From positions 1 to 41,717 of the forward strand of contig JASJDR010000060.1 of NCBI GenBank assembly GCA_030065615.1: a stretch of DNA of 41,717 nt. The letters are read 5' to 3'. A program made the position numbers and the translations under genes. Source of the stretch: Xenococcus sp. MO_188.B8 (GTDB taxonomy: Bacteria; Cyanobacteriota; Cyanobacteriia; Cyanobacteriales; Xenococcaceae). Position 1 is the first letter of the stretch. Every line of letters begins with the position of its first letter. This document shows, one piece after another, positions 1 to 9,105 of the stretch. Under the pieces are notes generated by a model. The model was not told where the DNA came from and searched no databases. It saw only the letters and a program-made list of their open reading frames with translations.

Positions 1-2085
1 GGGAAAGTTGGCAACATTTTCATCGAAGCTAGAGAAGTTTCTTTAACCGATACTTCTCAGCTACAAGCTGGAGTCTTTACCGGTGGCAAGGGAGAAGCTG
101 CGGGAATTGTATCTATAAATGCTTCCGATTCTATTTCTTTTACAGGCACAAACACTGGGATCTTCAGCAATGTAGAATCTCAAGCAATGGGTGATGGCAG
201 CGATATTCAACTATCTGCCCCATCTATCTTTTTAGACGATGGCGCAGTTCTTTCTGCTGACAATGCAGGAGTTGGGGATGCAGGCAATGTGAATATTAAT
301 GCCAATACAGTTTCTTTTGATGGGAGTTCTGCCACAAGCAGGGTGGGAACCACAGGTATAGGCAATGCAGGAGCAATAAGTATCAATACAAGCAACCTTA
401 CTCTAATCAATGGAGCGCAAATTGGTAGTAGTACCTTTGGTCAAGGAAATGCAGGTAGTGTCACAATTAACGCCACTGATGCCATTTCCTTGGATGGAGA
501 AAATAGGGATGGAGTCGTCAGTTTAATCTCCAGTTCAGTTGAATCAGGAGCAGTAGGTAATGCAGGAATAGTAAGTATTAATACAAGAAATCTTACTTTA
601 ACCAATGGGGCGCAAATACTGAGTGCTACCTTTGGCAAAGGAAATGCAGGGAATGTCACAATTAATGCCACTGATACTGTTTCCTTGGATGGAGAAGCTA
701 AAAATGGAGCCAATAGCACGATCTCTAGTTCAGTCCAACCAGAGGCAGTAGGCAATGGAGGAGACGTTAATATAGATACGAGCAATCTATTCCTAACCAA
801 TGGAGCTCAAATTGATAGTGGCACCTTTGGCGAAGGAAATGCAGGTAATGTCACAATTAAAGCCACTGGGGTTGTCTCTTTAGATGGAGAAGGTAAGGAT
901 GGATTCGATAGTGGAATCGCTAGTTCCGTCAGTTCAAGTGCAGTGGGCAATGGAGGGAACATTAGTATCGATGCGAAAAATCTTTCCCTGACCAATGGAG
1001 CATTTGTGAGTAGCGATACTTCAGGCGAAGGAGATGCTGGTTCTTTAACGGTTCGCGCTAGTGAATCTGTTGAATTGAGTGGAGTTTCAGCAGGTGGAAG
1101 AAGTCGTTTATTAGCTAATGCAATTCAAGGTAGTGGAAATGGGGGAGATTTAACAGTATTTACCGATGAATTAATTGTCCGTGATGGGGCAATTATTAGC
1201 GTCAGTAACTTTCCCGGTATCGAAGGGTTAGAACCAGGCACAGGAGAAGCAGGTAATGTAAGAATTGAAGCTAATTCTCTGCGTTTAGAAAATGGACAGA
1301 TTAATGCTGCTACGGAATCAGGGGCAGGAGGAAATATTACTCTCCAAATCGCTGATAACTTAATTCTAGAAGATAACAGCCTAATTTCTGCCCGCGCCAA
1401 TAATAATGCTAATGGGGGCAATATCGATATCGATGCTGAATTTATTGTTGCCTTTCCTAGTCAATTTGATGGCAATGATATCCTTGCTAGTGCCCAACAA
1501 GGACAAGGGGGAAATATTAATATTACTGCTGAAGCTCTTTTGGGAATCAAGGAAAGACCTCAAAATCCTTTGACAAATGATATTGATGCTAGTTCCGAGT
1601 TTGGTTTAGATGGTAGCGTTTCTATTTTTACGCCCGATGTTAATACTCTTCAAAAAGATACCGAAATACCCAATAATCTAGTTGAATCGGAAACCTTGGG
1701 TGCAAATGCTTGTTCTGGAAGAGGAGCAACCGAGGCTGCTAGTAGTTTCACAGTTAAAGGAAAAGGAGGTTTACCCCCAATTCCGACAAAACCTTTTATG
1801 GCAGATTTGTTAATTCCTGATGGTAAGCCTATTACATTAGACAAGAAGAGCGATCTTACTTCTCTTCTTGAAGAAGAAAGTGAGACTGAGCCAGAAAATC
1901 CTAATTACATCCCTGAATATATCAAACCCATCAAAACCAGCAGAGGAGATATTTATCCAGCTAGAGGAATCATCAAAACTGAAGATGGTCGAGTTATCTT
2001 AACTACCTATCCTACCGATAACATCAATACCCGCACACCTCATATTGCTACTAACTGTAGTCTGGTAAAGGATGAGCAACAGTGA
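1..2085 (+). CDS. Two-partner-secretion filamentous haemagglutinin-like exoprotein, 5' end outside window
   Basis: The reading frame is open from base 1, so the gene starts upstream and only about 694 C-terminal residues are seen; the ATG at 187 is internal. The protein is Gly/Asn/Ser/Thr-rich with short alternating-hydrophobic turns such as GNAGNVTINAT, which is the signature of right-handed beta-helix exoproteins of the TpsA class. Bases 361-945 encode three exactly 65-residue repeat units, with a fourth beginning at 946. The C-terminal ~100 residues (from about PFMADLLIPDGKPITLDKKS to the stop) are nearly the same as in the two genes downstream, including one Cys in NACSG and one in NCSLVKDE. 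Signal peptide and TPS domain are expected in the missing part. Likely a secreted or surface-held adhesin; the ligand is unknown. A paralogous array member, not a fragment of the next gene. Confidence 0.85.
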   Translation, partial: GKVGNIFIEAREVSLTDTSQLQAGVFTGGKGEAAGIVSINASDSISFTGTNTGIFSNVESQAMGDGSDIQLSAPSIFLDDGAVLSADNAGVGDAGNVNINANTVSFDGSSATSRVGTTGIGNAGAISINTSNLTLINGAQIGSSTFGQGNAGSVTINATDAISLDGENRDGVVSLISSSVESGAVGNAGIVSINTRNLTLTNGAQILSATFGKGNAGNVTINATDTVSLDGEAKNGANSTISSSVQPEAVGNGGDVNIDTSNLFLTNGAQIDSGTFGEGNAGNVTIKATGVVSLDGEGKDGFDSGIASSVSSSAVGNGGNISIDAKNLSLTNGAFVSSDTSGEGDAGSLTVRASESVELSGVSAGGRSRLLANAIQGSGNGGDLTVFTDELIVRDGAIISVSNFPGIEGLEPGTGEAGNVRIEANSLRLENGQINAATESGAGGNITLQIADNLILEDNSLISARANNNANGGNIDIDAEFIVAFPSQFDGNDILASAQQGQGGNINITAEALLGIKERPQNPLTNDIDASSEFGLDGSVSIFTPDVNTLQKDTEIPNNLVESETLGANACSGRGATEAASSFTVKGKGGLPPIPTKPFMADLLIPDGKPITLDKKSDLTSLLEEESETEPENPNYIPEYIKPIKTSRGDIYPARGIIKTEDGRVILTTYPTDNINTRTPHIATNCSLVKDEQQ
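361..1050 (+). repeat. In-frame 195-bp tandem repeat in the exoprotein gene
   Basis: The motif GGCAATGCAG (or its close variants GGTAATGCAG and GGCAATGGAG) recurs at 361, 556, 751 and 946, always exactly 195 bases apart. Each unit encodes 65 residues with the order ISINT.NLTLTNGAQI, then FG.GNAG.VTINAT, then SLDGE, then ISSSV. The units have diverged at many third positions but not in length. The fourth copy fades after about 1050. The repeats add whole turns to the predicted beta-helix and are a natural place for copy-number change. Confidence 0.85.
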
Positions 2086-2224
2086 AGAGTTATCATTAGT
2101 TACGCTAAAGCTAGCATAACTCCCAGAACGAGTAGCGCTAATAAATCATTAATCTAAGTTTTTTAATAGTAGGGGAAGAACAAAAGTTTCTTAATTTTTC
2201 AACACCAGAATCAGAGCTTTCAGC

Positions 2225-2238
2225 CCCTCTCCTTAGAG
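2225..2238. repeat. Left half of an interrupted REP-like palindrome
   Basis: CCCCTCTCCTTAGAG here and CTTAGAGGAGAGGGG starting at 2783 together form an inverted repeat of the AGCCCCTCTCC/GGAGAGGGGTTTGGGG kind common in cyanobacterial intergenic DNA. About 540 bases holding two miniature elements now separate the halves. The words CTTAGAG at 2232-2238, 2485-2491 and 2783-2789 mark the three junctions. Confidence 0.55.
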
Positions 2239-2243
2239 CTATC

Positions 2244-2476
2244 GTATACACAGAAGTTATTTTTTATTTATTGTTCGGGTGTTAGCGCCAATTCTGGGGA
2301 ACTTAAATCAGCCATAAAAACTAAAAATAATAGTTAATAGCTTGATGTTACTAACAATCACGAAGTGATTTTAAACTCTTGTTCCCCCTACTCGCGCGTT
2401 CCCTTGCGCCTTTCGTCGGCGCGGGGTCGCTCGCCAAATTTGGGGGTCAGGGGGCTTAAGAGCGACTTGTGTATAC
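2244..2476 (-). mobile_element. Non-coding miniature element A, left copy (MITE-like)
   Basis: A 233-bp segment bounded by GTATACACA (2244-2252) and its reverse complement TGTGTATAC (2468-2476). It has no credible coding frame. From about 2289 to 2476 it matches the reverse complement of 9284-9473, with only a few mismatches over the inner ~120 bases, and the outer tail (2244-2275) matches 9625-9656. It holds an internal palindrome AATCACGAAGTGATT at about 2357-2371 and a GC-rich stretch (2386-2455) unlike its AT-rich surroundings. Terminal inverted repeats plus two copies point to a non-autonomous transposable element. No transposase for it is seen in the window. Confidence 0.65.
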
Positions 2477-2497
2477 ACCTTAGCCTTAGAGAAGAGC

Positions 2498-2781
2498 AGG
2501 GCTGTTTCAAGTTAAAGATAAACGTTGTTAGAGCTTATTAGAGAGAGAATAATAGGAATCAGAGCAATATAGAAACCAATTTGTCTAAAAATAACTGAAT
2601 TTATCGTTTATATCCTTGATGATTGTCATCGTGAAATTAACTGGAACTATTAAAACTTTGTTGCATGCCCAACAAGATATACTGACAAATTTCGTCAAAA
2701 TAGAGTGTATAGATTGAAAAATTCTCCTCTGCTCCCCGCTCCCTGCTCCCCTGCTATCTTAGTTGATAATGAAACAGCCCT
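2498..2781. mobile_element. Non-coding miniature element B, copy 1 (MITE-like)
   Basis: A 284-bp segment with perfect 12-bp terminal inverted repeats, AGGGCTGTTTCA (2498-2509) and TGAAACAGCCCT (2770-2781). The inside is AT-rich apart from a C-rich run near 2720-2757 and has no usable reading frame. A second copy with the same ends lies at 22925-23212. The flanks CTTAGAG-AAGAG (left, 2485-2496) and CTTAGAGGAGAG (right, from 2783) look like an imperfect target duplication. Confidence 0.65.
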
Positions 2782-3018
2782 ACTTAGAGGAGAGGGGTTT
2801 GGGGAGAGGTTAATTTTAATTTAATCGAATTCACCTTGATAAGATAAGGTAGCTAAATCCGAGATAATATTAATTTTGCTCATAGAATTATTAAAGAAAT
2901 TATTAATAGTAATGCTTTATCTGCAAATTTCAAATGCGATTTCGTCATTTTAGTCTGGGTTGAGATAAGATAAATAAATTTTTTTTCAAATTAAGTAAAT
3001 TTCTGTCAATAGAATTAA

Positions 3019-3100
3019 AGCATAGCTATTCATCAAAGTCGCTCTCTGTATAATTACGGAAAATCAAATTGAATTATCGAGCTGGTGGAGAAGGGACAAG
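3019..3100 (+). promoter_or_regulatory. Conserved 5' region of exoprotein gene 2
   Basis: This ~82-bp stretch is almost identical to 6114-6198 upstream of gene 3. It holds a consensus -10 hexamer TATAAT at 3049-3054, 52 bases before the ATG, with no clear -35 at normal spacing. A purine-rich ribosome-binding stretch with GGTGGAGAAGG follows at about 3084-3094. Conservation of both promoter and leader suggests that the two genes are expressed separately under the same control. Confidence 0.5.
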
Positions 3101-6073
3101 ATGAAACAGAGATTATCGCTACTACTATCTTTAACTTACTGTACTCTTGGTCAAGGCATTTTCTTAACATCAGCTACGGCACAAGTTACTCCTGATGGCA
3201 CCACTAACACTACAGTTGATGTTGATGGAAGTGATTTTACAATCCAAGAAGGAGAGCGTGCTGGCGGTAATCTTTTTCATAGTTTTGGGGAATTTTCTGT
3301 ACCGACAGATGGTTCGGCATTCTTTAATAATGCAGCGGATATAGTCAATATTTTCTCTAGAGTTACAGGCGGTAATATTTCCAATATCGATGGTTTGCTG
3401 CGTGCTAATGGCGGTGCTAATTTATTTCTGCTTAATCCTGCGGGAATTATCTTTGGAGAAAATGCCCGGTTAGATGTTGGTGGTTCCTTTTTTGGGACTT
3501 CTGCTGATAGCTTTGTGTTTGAGGATGGGGAATTTAGTGCCACCGATTTAGATAATCCCCCTTTATTAACGATTAATGCCCCCATTGGCTTGAATTTTCG
3601 CGATAATCCTGGAGATATTGTTAATCAATCTGTGGCTGAAAATGTAGGTTTACAAGTACCTCAAGGAGAAAACATTACTCTAGTAGGCGGGGAGATCAAT
3701 TTAGAAGGAGGCAGAATTACTGCCCCAAGTGGCAGAGTAGAGTTAGGGGGACTTTCAGCAGCAGGAGAAATAGGACTGACCGAAGATGGCAGTTTAAGTT
3801 TTCCAGATAGTGTAACGCGGGCGGATATATCACTCACCAATCGGGCTTTGGTTACTACCAGCGGCGAGGGAGGTGGTGAGATTCAGGTCTGGGGTAAGCG
3901 GGTAACCCTCAGTCAGGGTTCCCAGATTAAAGCAAATACCTTGGGTTCGGAAGCCGGAAGAGGTTTGACGGTGAATGCCACCGAATCGGTACAACTAATT
4001 GGCACTGCTGCCGATGGTCAGCCTCTGGGGAGCGCGATCAAGCGAGAGATCGGAGACATAACTAGCTTCATCCAACTCACCCAACTGCTTACGGCTCCGT
4101 CCAGCGGCTTGTTTGCTGAAACTGAAGGTACAGGAAAAGCGGGAGACCTTACCATTAGCACTCCCGCGTTGCTGGTTCGGGATGGAGCAATCGTCTCAGC
4201 TTTTAACTTTGGTCCCGGAGACGGGGGGAATTTGACGGTGAATGCCACCGAATCGGTGGAATTGATTGGAGTATCAGCCATTAACAATGGGAAGAGCGGT
4301 TTGTATACTTTTGCGTTAGGCTCTGGAAAGGCAGGAGACATGACCGTTAACACCAGGCAGTTGCGGATCTCCGATGGGGCTCTGCTTAGTACTGCCACTA
4401 TCGGTCCAGGAGATGCAGGGAATTTGACGGTGAATGCCACCGAATCAGTGAAATTGATTGGGACTTCCACCATCGATCCGTTGATAAGGGCTATTCAATT
4501 GTTTGGGTTGTTTGGGAGAGTAGCACCAGAAAACTTAGCCCAGGCTCTGCCGTTTCCTAGCGGCTTGATTACTGGCACTTTTGGTCCCAGAGCTGGGGCT
4601 GGTGGGAACGTGACAATTAACACTGGACAGCTGCAGATTCGGGATGGAGCAATAGTGTTCACTAATTCTGTAGGCTCATCAGGAGATGCAGGGAATTTGA
4701 CGGTGACTGCTACCGAATCAGTACAATTGATTGGTCCCTCTTTAGCAAGAAATTCGGGCGATACTCGCCAGGGGAGGTTTTTTTACAGTGGCTTGGTGAG
4801 TGCAACAGATGGCTTGGCGAGTAGAAGAGATTTAGGTCCAGGAGCGGCAGGAGAACTGAGGATTACCACTCCCACTTTGCAAGTTCTGGATGGAGCGCTG
4901 ATCATTGGTTCTAGCTTCAGCAATGGTGGTGGGGGAGGTAGTATTACGGTGGAGGCAAATACCTTGGAGGCAACTAATGGTGGGCAACTCCGCACCAGCA
5001 GTACTTCAAGTAGCTCTGATGCAGGTAATATTACCCTGAAAGTTTCAGACGGTATTACCCTAGCTGGGGAGGGCAGTGGACTGTTAGCTGGGGAGAGCAG
5101 TGGCGTGTTTGCCAACACTTCCCCTGATTCCACAGGGGACGGCGGCATCATCTTCATTGATACCACTACTATGACTATTCGCGATGGGGCACAAGTGGCA
5201 GTCAATAGTGAAGGTACTGGAATAGGCGGAAACATTGATTTACAAGCAGACTCTCTTACCCTAGATCGAGGAACTATTACGGCTGAAACTGCCAGTAACC
5301 AAGGAGGAAATATTGACCTGAAAGTCGATGAGCGATTATCCTTACGCGATAATAGTTTAATTTCTGCTGAAGCTGGGATTACTGGTGACGGTGGTAATAT
5401 CGATATCGATACTCAATTTATCATTGCCTTTCCTAGTCAACCACCAGGGGATGGGAATGATATTGTTGCCAGTGCCGAGTTTGGAATGGGAGGTAATATC
5501 AATATTAATGCTGAGTCTCTATTTGGGATTGAAGAACGGCCAGCGGAGCCTGGAAATGGAACTAACGACATTGATGCTAGTTCCGAGTTTGGTTTAGATG
5601 GTAGCGTTTTTATATCTACGCCTGATACTAATATACGTCAAAAAGATACCGCAATACCTAGTAATCCGATTGAATCAGAACAAGCTATCGGTCAGGCTTG
5701 TCAGAGAACTCGCACCGCTGACCAACCTAGTGGTCTCACTGTTAAAGGCAAAGGTGGTGTCCCCCCTGTACCTACCGAACCATTTATGGCAGAGTTATTA
5801 ATTCCTGATGGCAAGCCCATTACATTAGATAAGAAGAGCGATCTTAATTCTCTTCTTGAAGTAGAAGAAAATGAGACTGAGCCAGAAAATCCTAATTACA
5901 TTCCTGAAGATATCAAGCCTATTAAAACAAGCAGAGGAGATATTTATCCAGCTAGAGGAATCATCAAAACTGAAGATGGTCGAGTTATCTTAACTACCTA
6001 TCCTACCGATAACATCAATACCCGCACACCTCATATTGCTGCTAACTGTAGTCTTGTCAAGGATGAGGGATGA
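3101..6073 (+). CDS. Two-partner-secretion filamentous haemagglutinin-like exoprotein, array member 2
   Basis: A 990-residue secreted protein. A signal peptide covers residues 1-28 (basic MKQR start, hydrophobic core, cut near ATAQ-VTPDG). The haemagglutination-activity / TPS domain follows at about 30-150, with the family hallmark NPAGI in LFLLNPAGIIFGENARLD; this domain is normally recognised by a TpsB outer-membrane pore. Residues ~280-640 are beta-helix turns with repeated GNLTVNATESVxLIG blocks; ~640-990 is a conserved tail with a Cys near QACQRT and another in NCSLVKDE. The ATG is chosen because it has a purine-rich RBS and starts the signal peptide. Compared with member 3, the ends are nearly identical and the middle is different. 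Likely a cell-surface or released adhesin; the binding target cannot be read from sequence. Confidence 0.88.
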   Translation: MKQRLSLLLSLTYCTLGQGIFLTSATAQVTPDGTTNTTVDVDGSDFTIQEGERAGGNLFHSFGEFSVPTDGSAFFNNAADIVNIFSRVTGGNISNIDGLLRANGGANLFLLNPAGIIFGENARLDVGGSFFGTSADSFVFEDGEFSATDLDNPPLLTINAPIGLNFRDNPGDIVNQSVAENVGLQVPQGENITLVGGEINLEGGRITAPSGRVELGGLSAAGEIGLTEDGSLSFPDSVTRADISLTNRALVTTSGEGGGEIQVWGKRVTLSQGSQIKANTLGSEAGRGLTVNATESVQLIGTAADGQPLGSAIKREIGDITSFIQLTQLLTAPSSGLFAETEGTGKAGDLTISTPALLVRDGAIVSAFNFGPGDGGNLTVNATESVELIGVSAINNGKSGLYTFALGSGKAGDMTVNTRQLRISDGALLSTATIGPGDAGNLTVNATESVKLIGTSTIDPLIRAIQLFGLFGRVAPENLAQALPFPSGLITGTFGPRAGAGGNVTINTGQLQIRDGAIVFTNSVGSSGDAGNLTVTATESVQLIGPSLARNSGDTRQGRFFYSGLVSATDGLASRRDLGPGAAGELRITTPTLQVLDGALIIGSSFSNGGGGGSITVEANTLEATNGGQLRTSSTSSSSDAGNITLKVSDGITLAGEGSGLLAGESSGVFANTSPDSTGDGGIIFIDTTTMTIRDGAQVAVNSEGTGIGGNIDLQADSLTLDRGTITAETASNQGGNIDLKVDERLSLRDNSLISAEAGITGDGGNIDIDTQFIIAFPSQPPGDGNDIVASAEFGMGGNININAESLFGIEERPAEPGNGTNDIDASSEFGLDGSVFISTPDTNIRQKDTAIPSNPIESEQAIGQACQRTRTADQPSGLTVKGKGGVPPVPTEPFMAELLIPDGKPITLDKKSDLNSLLEVEENETEPENPNYIPEDIKPIKTSRGDIYPARGIIKTEDGRVILTTYPTDNINTRTPHIAANCSLVKDEG

Positions 6074-6113
6074 GGAACAGTGAAGAGTTATCATTAATTT
6101 ATGTAAATAGTAC

Positions 6114-6198
6114 TAAAGCATAGCTATTCATCAAAGTTACTCTCTGTATAATTACGGAACAATAGATTAAATTATCGCTCTGGTGGAGAAGTAGCAAG
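6114..6198 (+). promoter_or_regulatory. Conserved 5' region of exoprotein gene 3
   Basis: Near-duplicate of the segment before gene 2. TATAAT lies at 6147-6152, again 52 bases before the ATG, and GGTGGAGAAG precedes the start. It fills most of the 125-bp gap after gene 2, so gene 3 probably has its own promoter. Confidence 0.5.
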
Positions 6199-9105
6199 AT
6201 GAAACAGGAATTATCGCTACTGCTATCTTTGGGTTGCTGTACACTGAGTCCAGGAATTTTCTTGAAACCAGCTACGGCACAAGTTACTCCCGATGGCACC
6301 ACTAACACTACAGTTGATGTTGACGGGAGTGATTTTACAATCCAAGAAGGTGATCGCGCTGGTGGTAATCTTTTTCATAGTTTTAGCGATTTTTCTGTAC
6401 CAACAGATGGTTCGGCATTTTTCAATAACGCAGCAGATATAGTAAATATTTTCTCTAGAGTTACAGGGGGTAATATTTCCAGCATTGATGGTTTACTGCG
6501 TGCCAATGGCGGTGCCAATTTATTTTTGCTTAATCCTGCGGGAATTATGTTTGGTCCCAATGCCAGATTAGATATTGGCGGTTCGTTTTTTGGCACTACG
6601 GCTGATAGCTTTGTGTTTGAGGATGGGGAATTTAGTGCCACCGATTTAGATAATCCTCCTTTATTAACGATTAATGCCCCTATTGGTTTAAATTTTCGCG
6701 ATAATCCTGGGGATATTGTTAATCAATCTGTGGCTGAGGATGTAGGTTTACAAGTACCTCAAGGAGAAAACATTACTCTAGTGGGCGGAGATATCAATTT
6801 AGAAGGAGGCAGAATTACTGCCCCAAGTGGCAGAGTAGAGTTAGGAGGATTATCAGCAGCAGGAGAAATAGGACTGAGCGAAGATGGCAGTTTAAGTTTT
6901 CCTGATAGTGTAAACCGGGCGGATATATCACTCACCAATCGGGCTTTGGTTACTACCAGCGGCGAGGGAGGTGGTGAGATTCAGGTCTGGGGTAGGCAGA
7001 TAACCCTCAGTGAGGGCTCTCAGATTAAAGCAAATACCTTGGGTTTAGAAGCCGGAGGAGGTTTGACGGTCAATGCCACCGAATCGGTGAAACTAATTGG
7101 GAGCGGTGTCGAGGGGGAGATAGGAGAAATAACTAGCTTCATCCAACTCTACCAACAGCTTACGACTTCGGCCAGTGGCTTGTTTGCTGAAACTCAAGGA
7201 ACTGGAAAGGCAGGTCCTCTGACCATTAACACTCCCACGTTGCTGGTTCGGGATGGAGCAATCGTCTCAGCTACTACCTTTGGCTCAGGAAACGGAGGTA
7301 ATTTGACAGTGAATGCCACCGAATCGGTGCAATTGATTGGAGTATCAGCTATTAACAATTTTAAGAGCGGTTTGTATACTTTTACTTTTGGCTCTGGAAA
7401 GGCGGGAGACGTGACCGTTAACACTAGACAGTTGCGGATTTCCGATGGTGCATGGGCTAATACTGCCACTATAGGTCCAGGAGCAGGAGGAGATTTGACA
7501 GTAAATGCCCCTGAATCGGTGCAATTGAGTGGCACTTCTCCCATCGATCCGCTTACAAGGAACTTGTTTGTTGAACTGTTTGGGATAGAAGACCCAGAAA
7601 ACTTAGCCGAGGCTCAGTTTCTTGGCGGCTTGAATACTGGCACTTTTGGCTCCGGAGCTGGTGGGAACTTAACGATTAACACCGGGCTGCTGCTGGTCCA
7701 AGATGGAGCACTAGTGTTTACTGGCACTGCGGGCTTTTCAGGAAGTGGAGGGAATTTGACGGTGAATGCCACCGAATCGGTGCAAGTGATTGGCCCTTCC
7801 CTAGGAAGAACCACGGAAAGTGTAAGAGAGGGGAGGTTTTTCAGTGGCTTGGCGACTACAACAGATTTAGGAGCAGGAGAGGCGGGAGACCTGACCATTA
7901 GCACTCCCACTTTGCAGGTTCTGGATGGAGCGCTGATCGTTGCTTCTAGCTTCAGCAATGGTGGTGGGGGCGGTAGTATTACGGTGGAGGCGAATACCTT
8001 GGAGGTAACTAATGGTGGCCAACTCCGCACCAGCAGTACTTCAAGCAGCTCTGATGCAGGTAATATTACCCTGAAAGTGCAAGACGGTATTACCCTAACT
8101 GGGGAGGGCAGTGGACTGTTAGCTGGGGAGAGCAGTGGCGTGTTTGCCAACACTTCTCCTGATTCCACAGGGGACGGCGGCATAATCTTCATTGATACCA
8201 CTACTATGACTATTCGCGATGGTGCACAAGTGGCAGTCAATAGTGAAGGTATTGGAATAGGTGGCAACATTAATTTACAAGCAGGTTCTCTTACCCTAGA
8301 TCGCGGAACTATTACAGCTGAAACCGCAAGTAACCAAGGAGGAAATATTAACCTGAAAGTCGGTGAGCTTTTATCTCTACGCAATAATAGTTTGATTTCT
8401 GCTGAAGCTGGGGTTACAGGTGACGGGGGTAATATCGATATCGATGCTGATTTTATTCTTGCCTTTCCTAGCCAACCACCAGGGGATGGGAATGATATTG
8501 TTGCCAGTGCCGAGTTTGGAATGGGAGGTAATATCAATATTAATGCTGAGTCTCTATTTGGGATTGAAGAACGACCAGCCGAACCGAGAAATGGAACTAA
8601 CGACATTGATGCTAGTTCAGACTTTGGTTTAGATGGTGATGTTTCTATTACAACACCTGATATTAATAGAATTCAAAAAGATATCGAACTACCTAATAAT
8701 GTAGTTGAAACAGAGACCTTGGGTGTTAATGCTTGTTCTGGAGGAGGAGCAACGGAGGCTAGTAGTTTCATACTAAAAGGAAAAGGCGGTGTCCCTCCCG
8801 TTCCTACCGAACCATTTATGGCAGATTTGTTAATTCCTGATGGTAAGCCCATTACACTAGACAAGAAGAGCGATCTTACTTCTCTTCTTGAAGTAGAAAA
8901 TGAGACTGAGCCAGAAAATCGTACTTATAACCCTACCGAAATCAAACCCATCAAAACTAGCAGAGGAGATATTTACCCAGCTAGAGGCATCATCAAAACT
9001 GAAGATGGTCGAGTTATCTTAACTACCTATCCTACCGATAACATCAATACCCGCACACCTCATATTGCTGCTAACTGTAGTCTGGTAAAGGATGAGAAAC
9101 GGTAA
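6199..9105 (+). CDS. Two-partner-secretion filamentous haemagglutinin-like exoprotein, array member 3
   Basis: A 968-residue paralogue of the preceding gene. The signal peptide (residues 1-28, ATAQ-VTPDG), the TPS/haemagglutination domain with NPAGI, and residues up to ~270 are almost the same. The middle (~275-600) keeps the GNLTVNATESV beta-helix blocks but differs in sequence and loop length. The last ~370 residues are again nearly identical, but the segment carrying the first tail Cys (VNACSGGGATE) resembles member 1 more than member 2, a sign of recombination among the copies. Secreted, probably surface-associated. No partner transporter is encoded nearby, so a TpsB elsewhere would have to serve the whole array. 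Confidence 0.88.
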   Translation: MKQELSLLLSLGCCTLSPGIFLKPATAQVTPDGTTNTTVDVDGSDFTIQEGDRAGGNLFHSFSDFSVPTDGSAFFNNAADIVNIFSRVTGGNISSIDGLLRANGGANLFLLNPAGIMFGPNARLDIGGSFFGTTADSFVFEDGEFSATDLDNPPLLTINAPIGLNFRDNPGDIVNQSVAEDVGLQVPQGENITLVGGDINLEGGRITAPSGRVELGGLSAAGEIGLSEDGSLSFPDSVNRADISLTNRALVTTSGEGGGEIQVWGRQITLSEGSQIKANTLGLEAGGGLTVNATESVKLIGSGVEGEIGEITSFIQLYQQLTTSASGLFAETQGTGKAGPLTINTPTLLVRDGAIVSATTFGSGNGGNLTVNATESVQLIGVSAINNFKSGLYTFTFGSGKAGDVTVNTRQLRISDGAWANTATIGPGAGGDLTVNAPESVQLSGTSPIDPLTRNLFVELFGIEDPENLAEAQFLGGLNTGTFGSGAGGNLTINTGLLLVQDGALVFTGTAGFSGSGGNLTVNATESVQVIGPSLGRTTESVREGRFFSGLATTTDLGAGEAGDLTISTPTLQVLDGALIVASSFSNGGGGGSITVEANTLEVTNGGQLRTSSTSSSSDAGNITLKVQDGITLTGEGSGLLAGESSGVFANTSPDSTGDGGIIFIDTTTMTIRDGAQVAVNSEGIGIGGNINLQAGSLTLDRGTITAETASNQGGNINLKVGELLSLRNNSLISAEAGVTGDGGNIDIDADFILAFPSQPPGDGNDIVASAEFGMGGNININAESLFGIEERPAEPRNGTNDIDASSDFGLDGDVSITTPDINRIQKDIELPNNVVETETLGVNACSGGGATEASSFILKGKGGVPPVPTEPFMADLLIPDGKPITLDKKSDLTSLLEVENETEPENRTYNPTEIKPIKTSRGDIYPARGIIKTEDGRVILTTYPTDNINTRTPHIAANCSLVKDEKR

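Larger units (their letters stand above)
2086..3100. other. Intergenic region between exoprotein genes 1 and 2
   Basis: About 1 kb without a gene. It contains, in order, a short duplicated 3' flank shared with the other array members (2086-2110), half of a REP-like palindrome, element A, element B, the other palindrome half (2783-2811), an AT-rich stretch with nothing recognisable (2812-3018), and the conserved promoter segment of the next gene (3019-3100). Confidence 0.7.

Noticed and set aside
2244..2476. Element A as a small RNA gene or CDS
   Set aside because: No coding frame and no promoter; the terminal inverted repeats and a second inverted copy fit a miniature transposable element better.
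7614..8606. 330-codon open frame antisense to exoprotein 3 (and similar antisense frames in members 1 and 2)
   Set aside because: Pro/Ser-rich translation with no domain; it is a by-product of the Gly/Asn-rich codon pattern on the other strand, and the same shadow appears in all paralogues.
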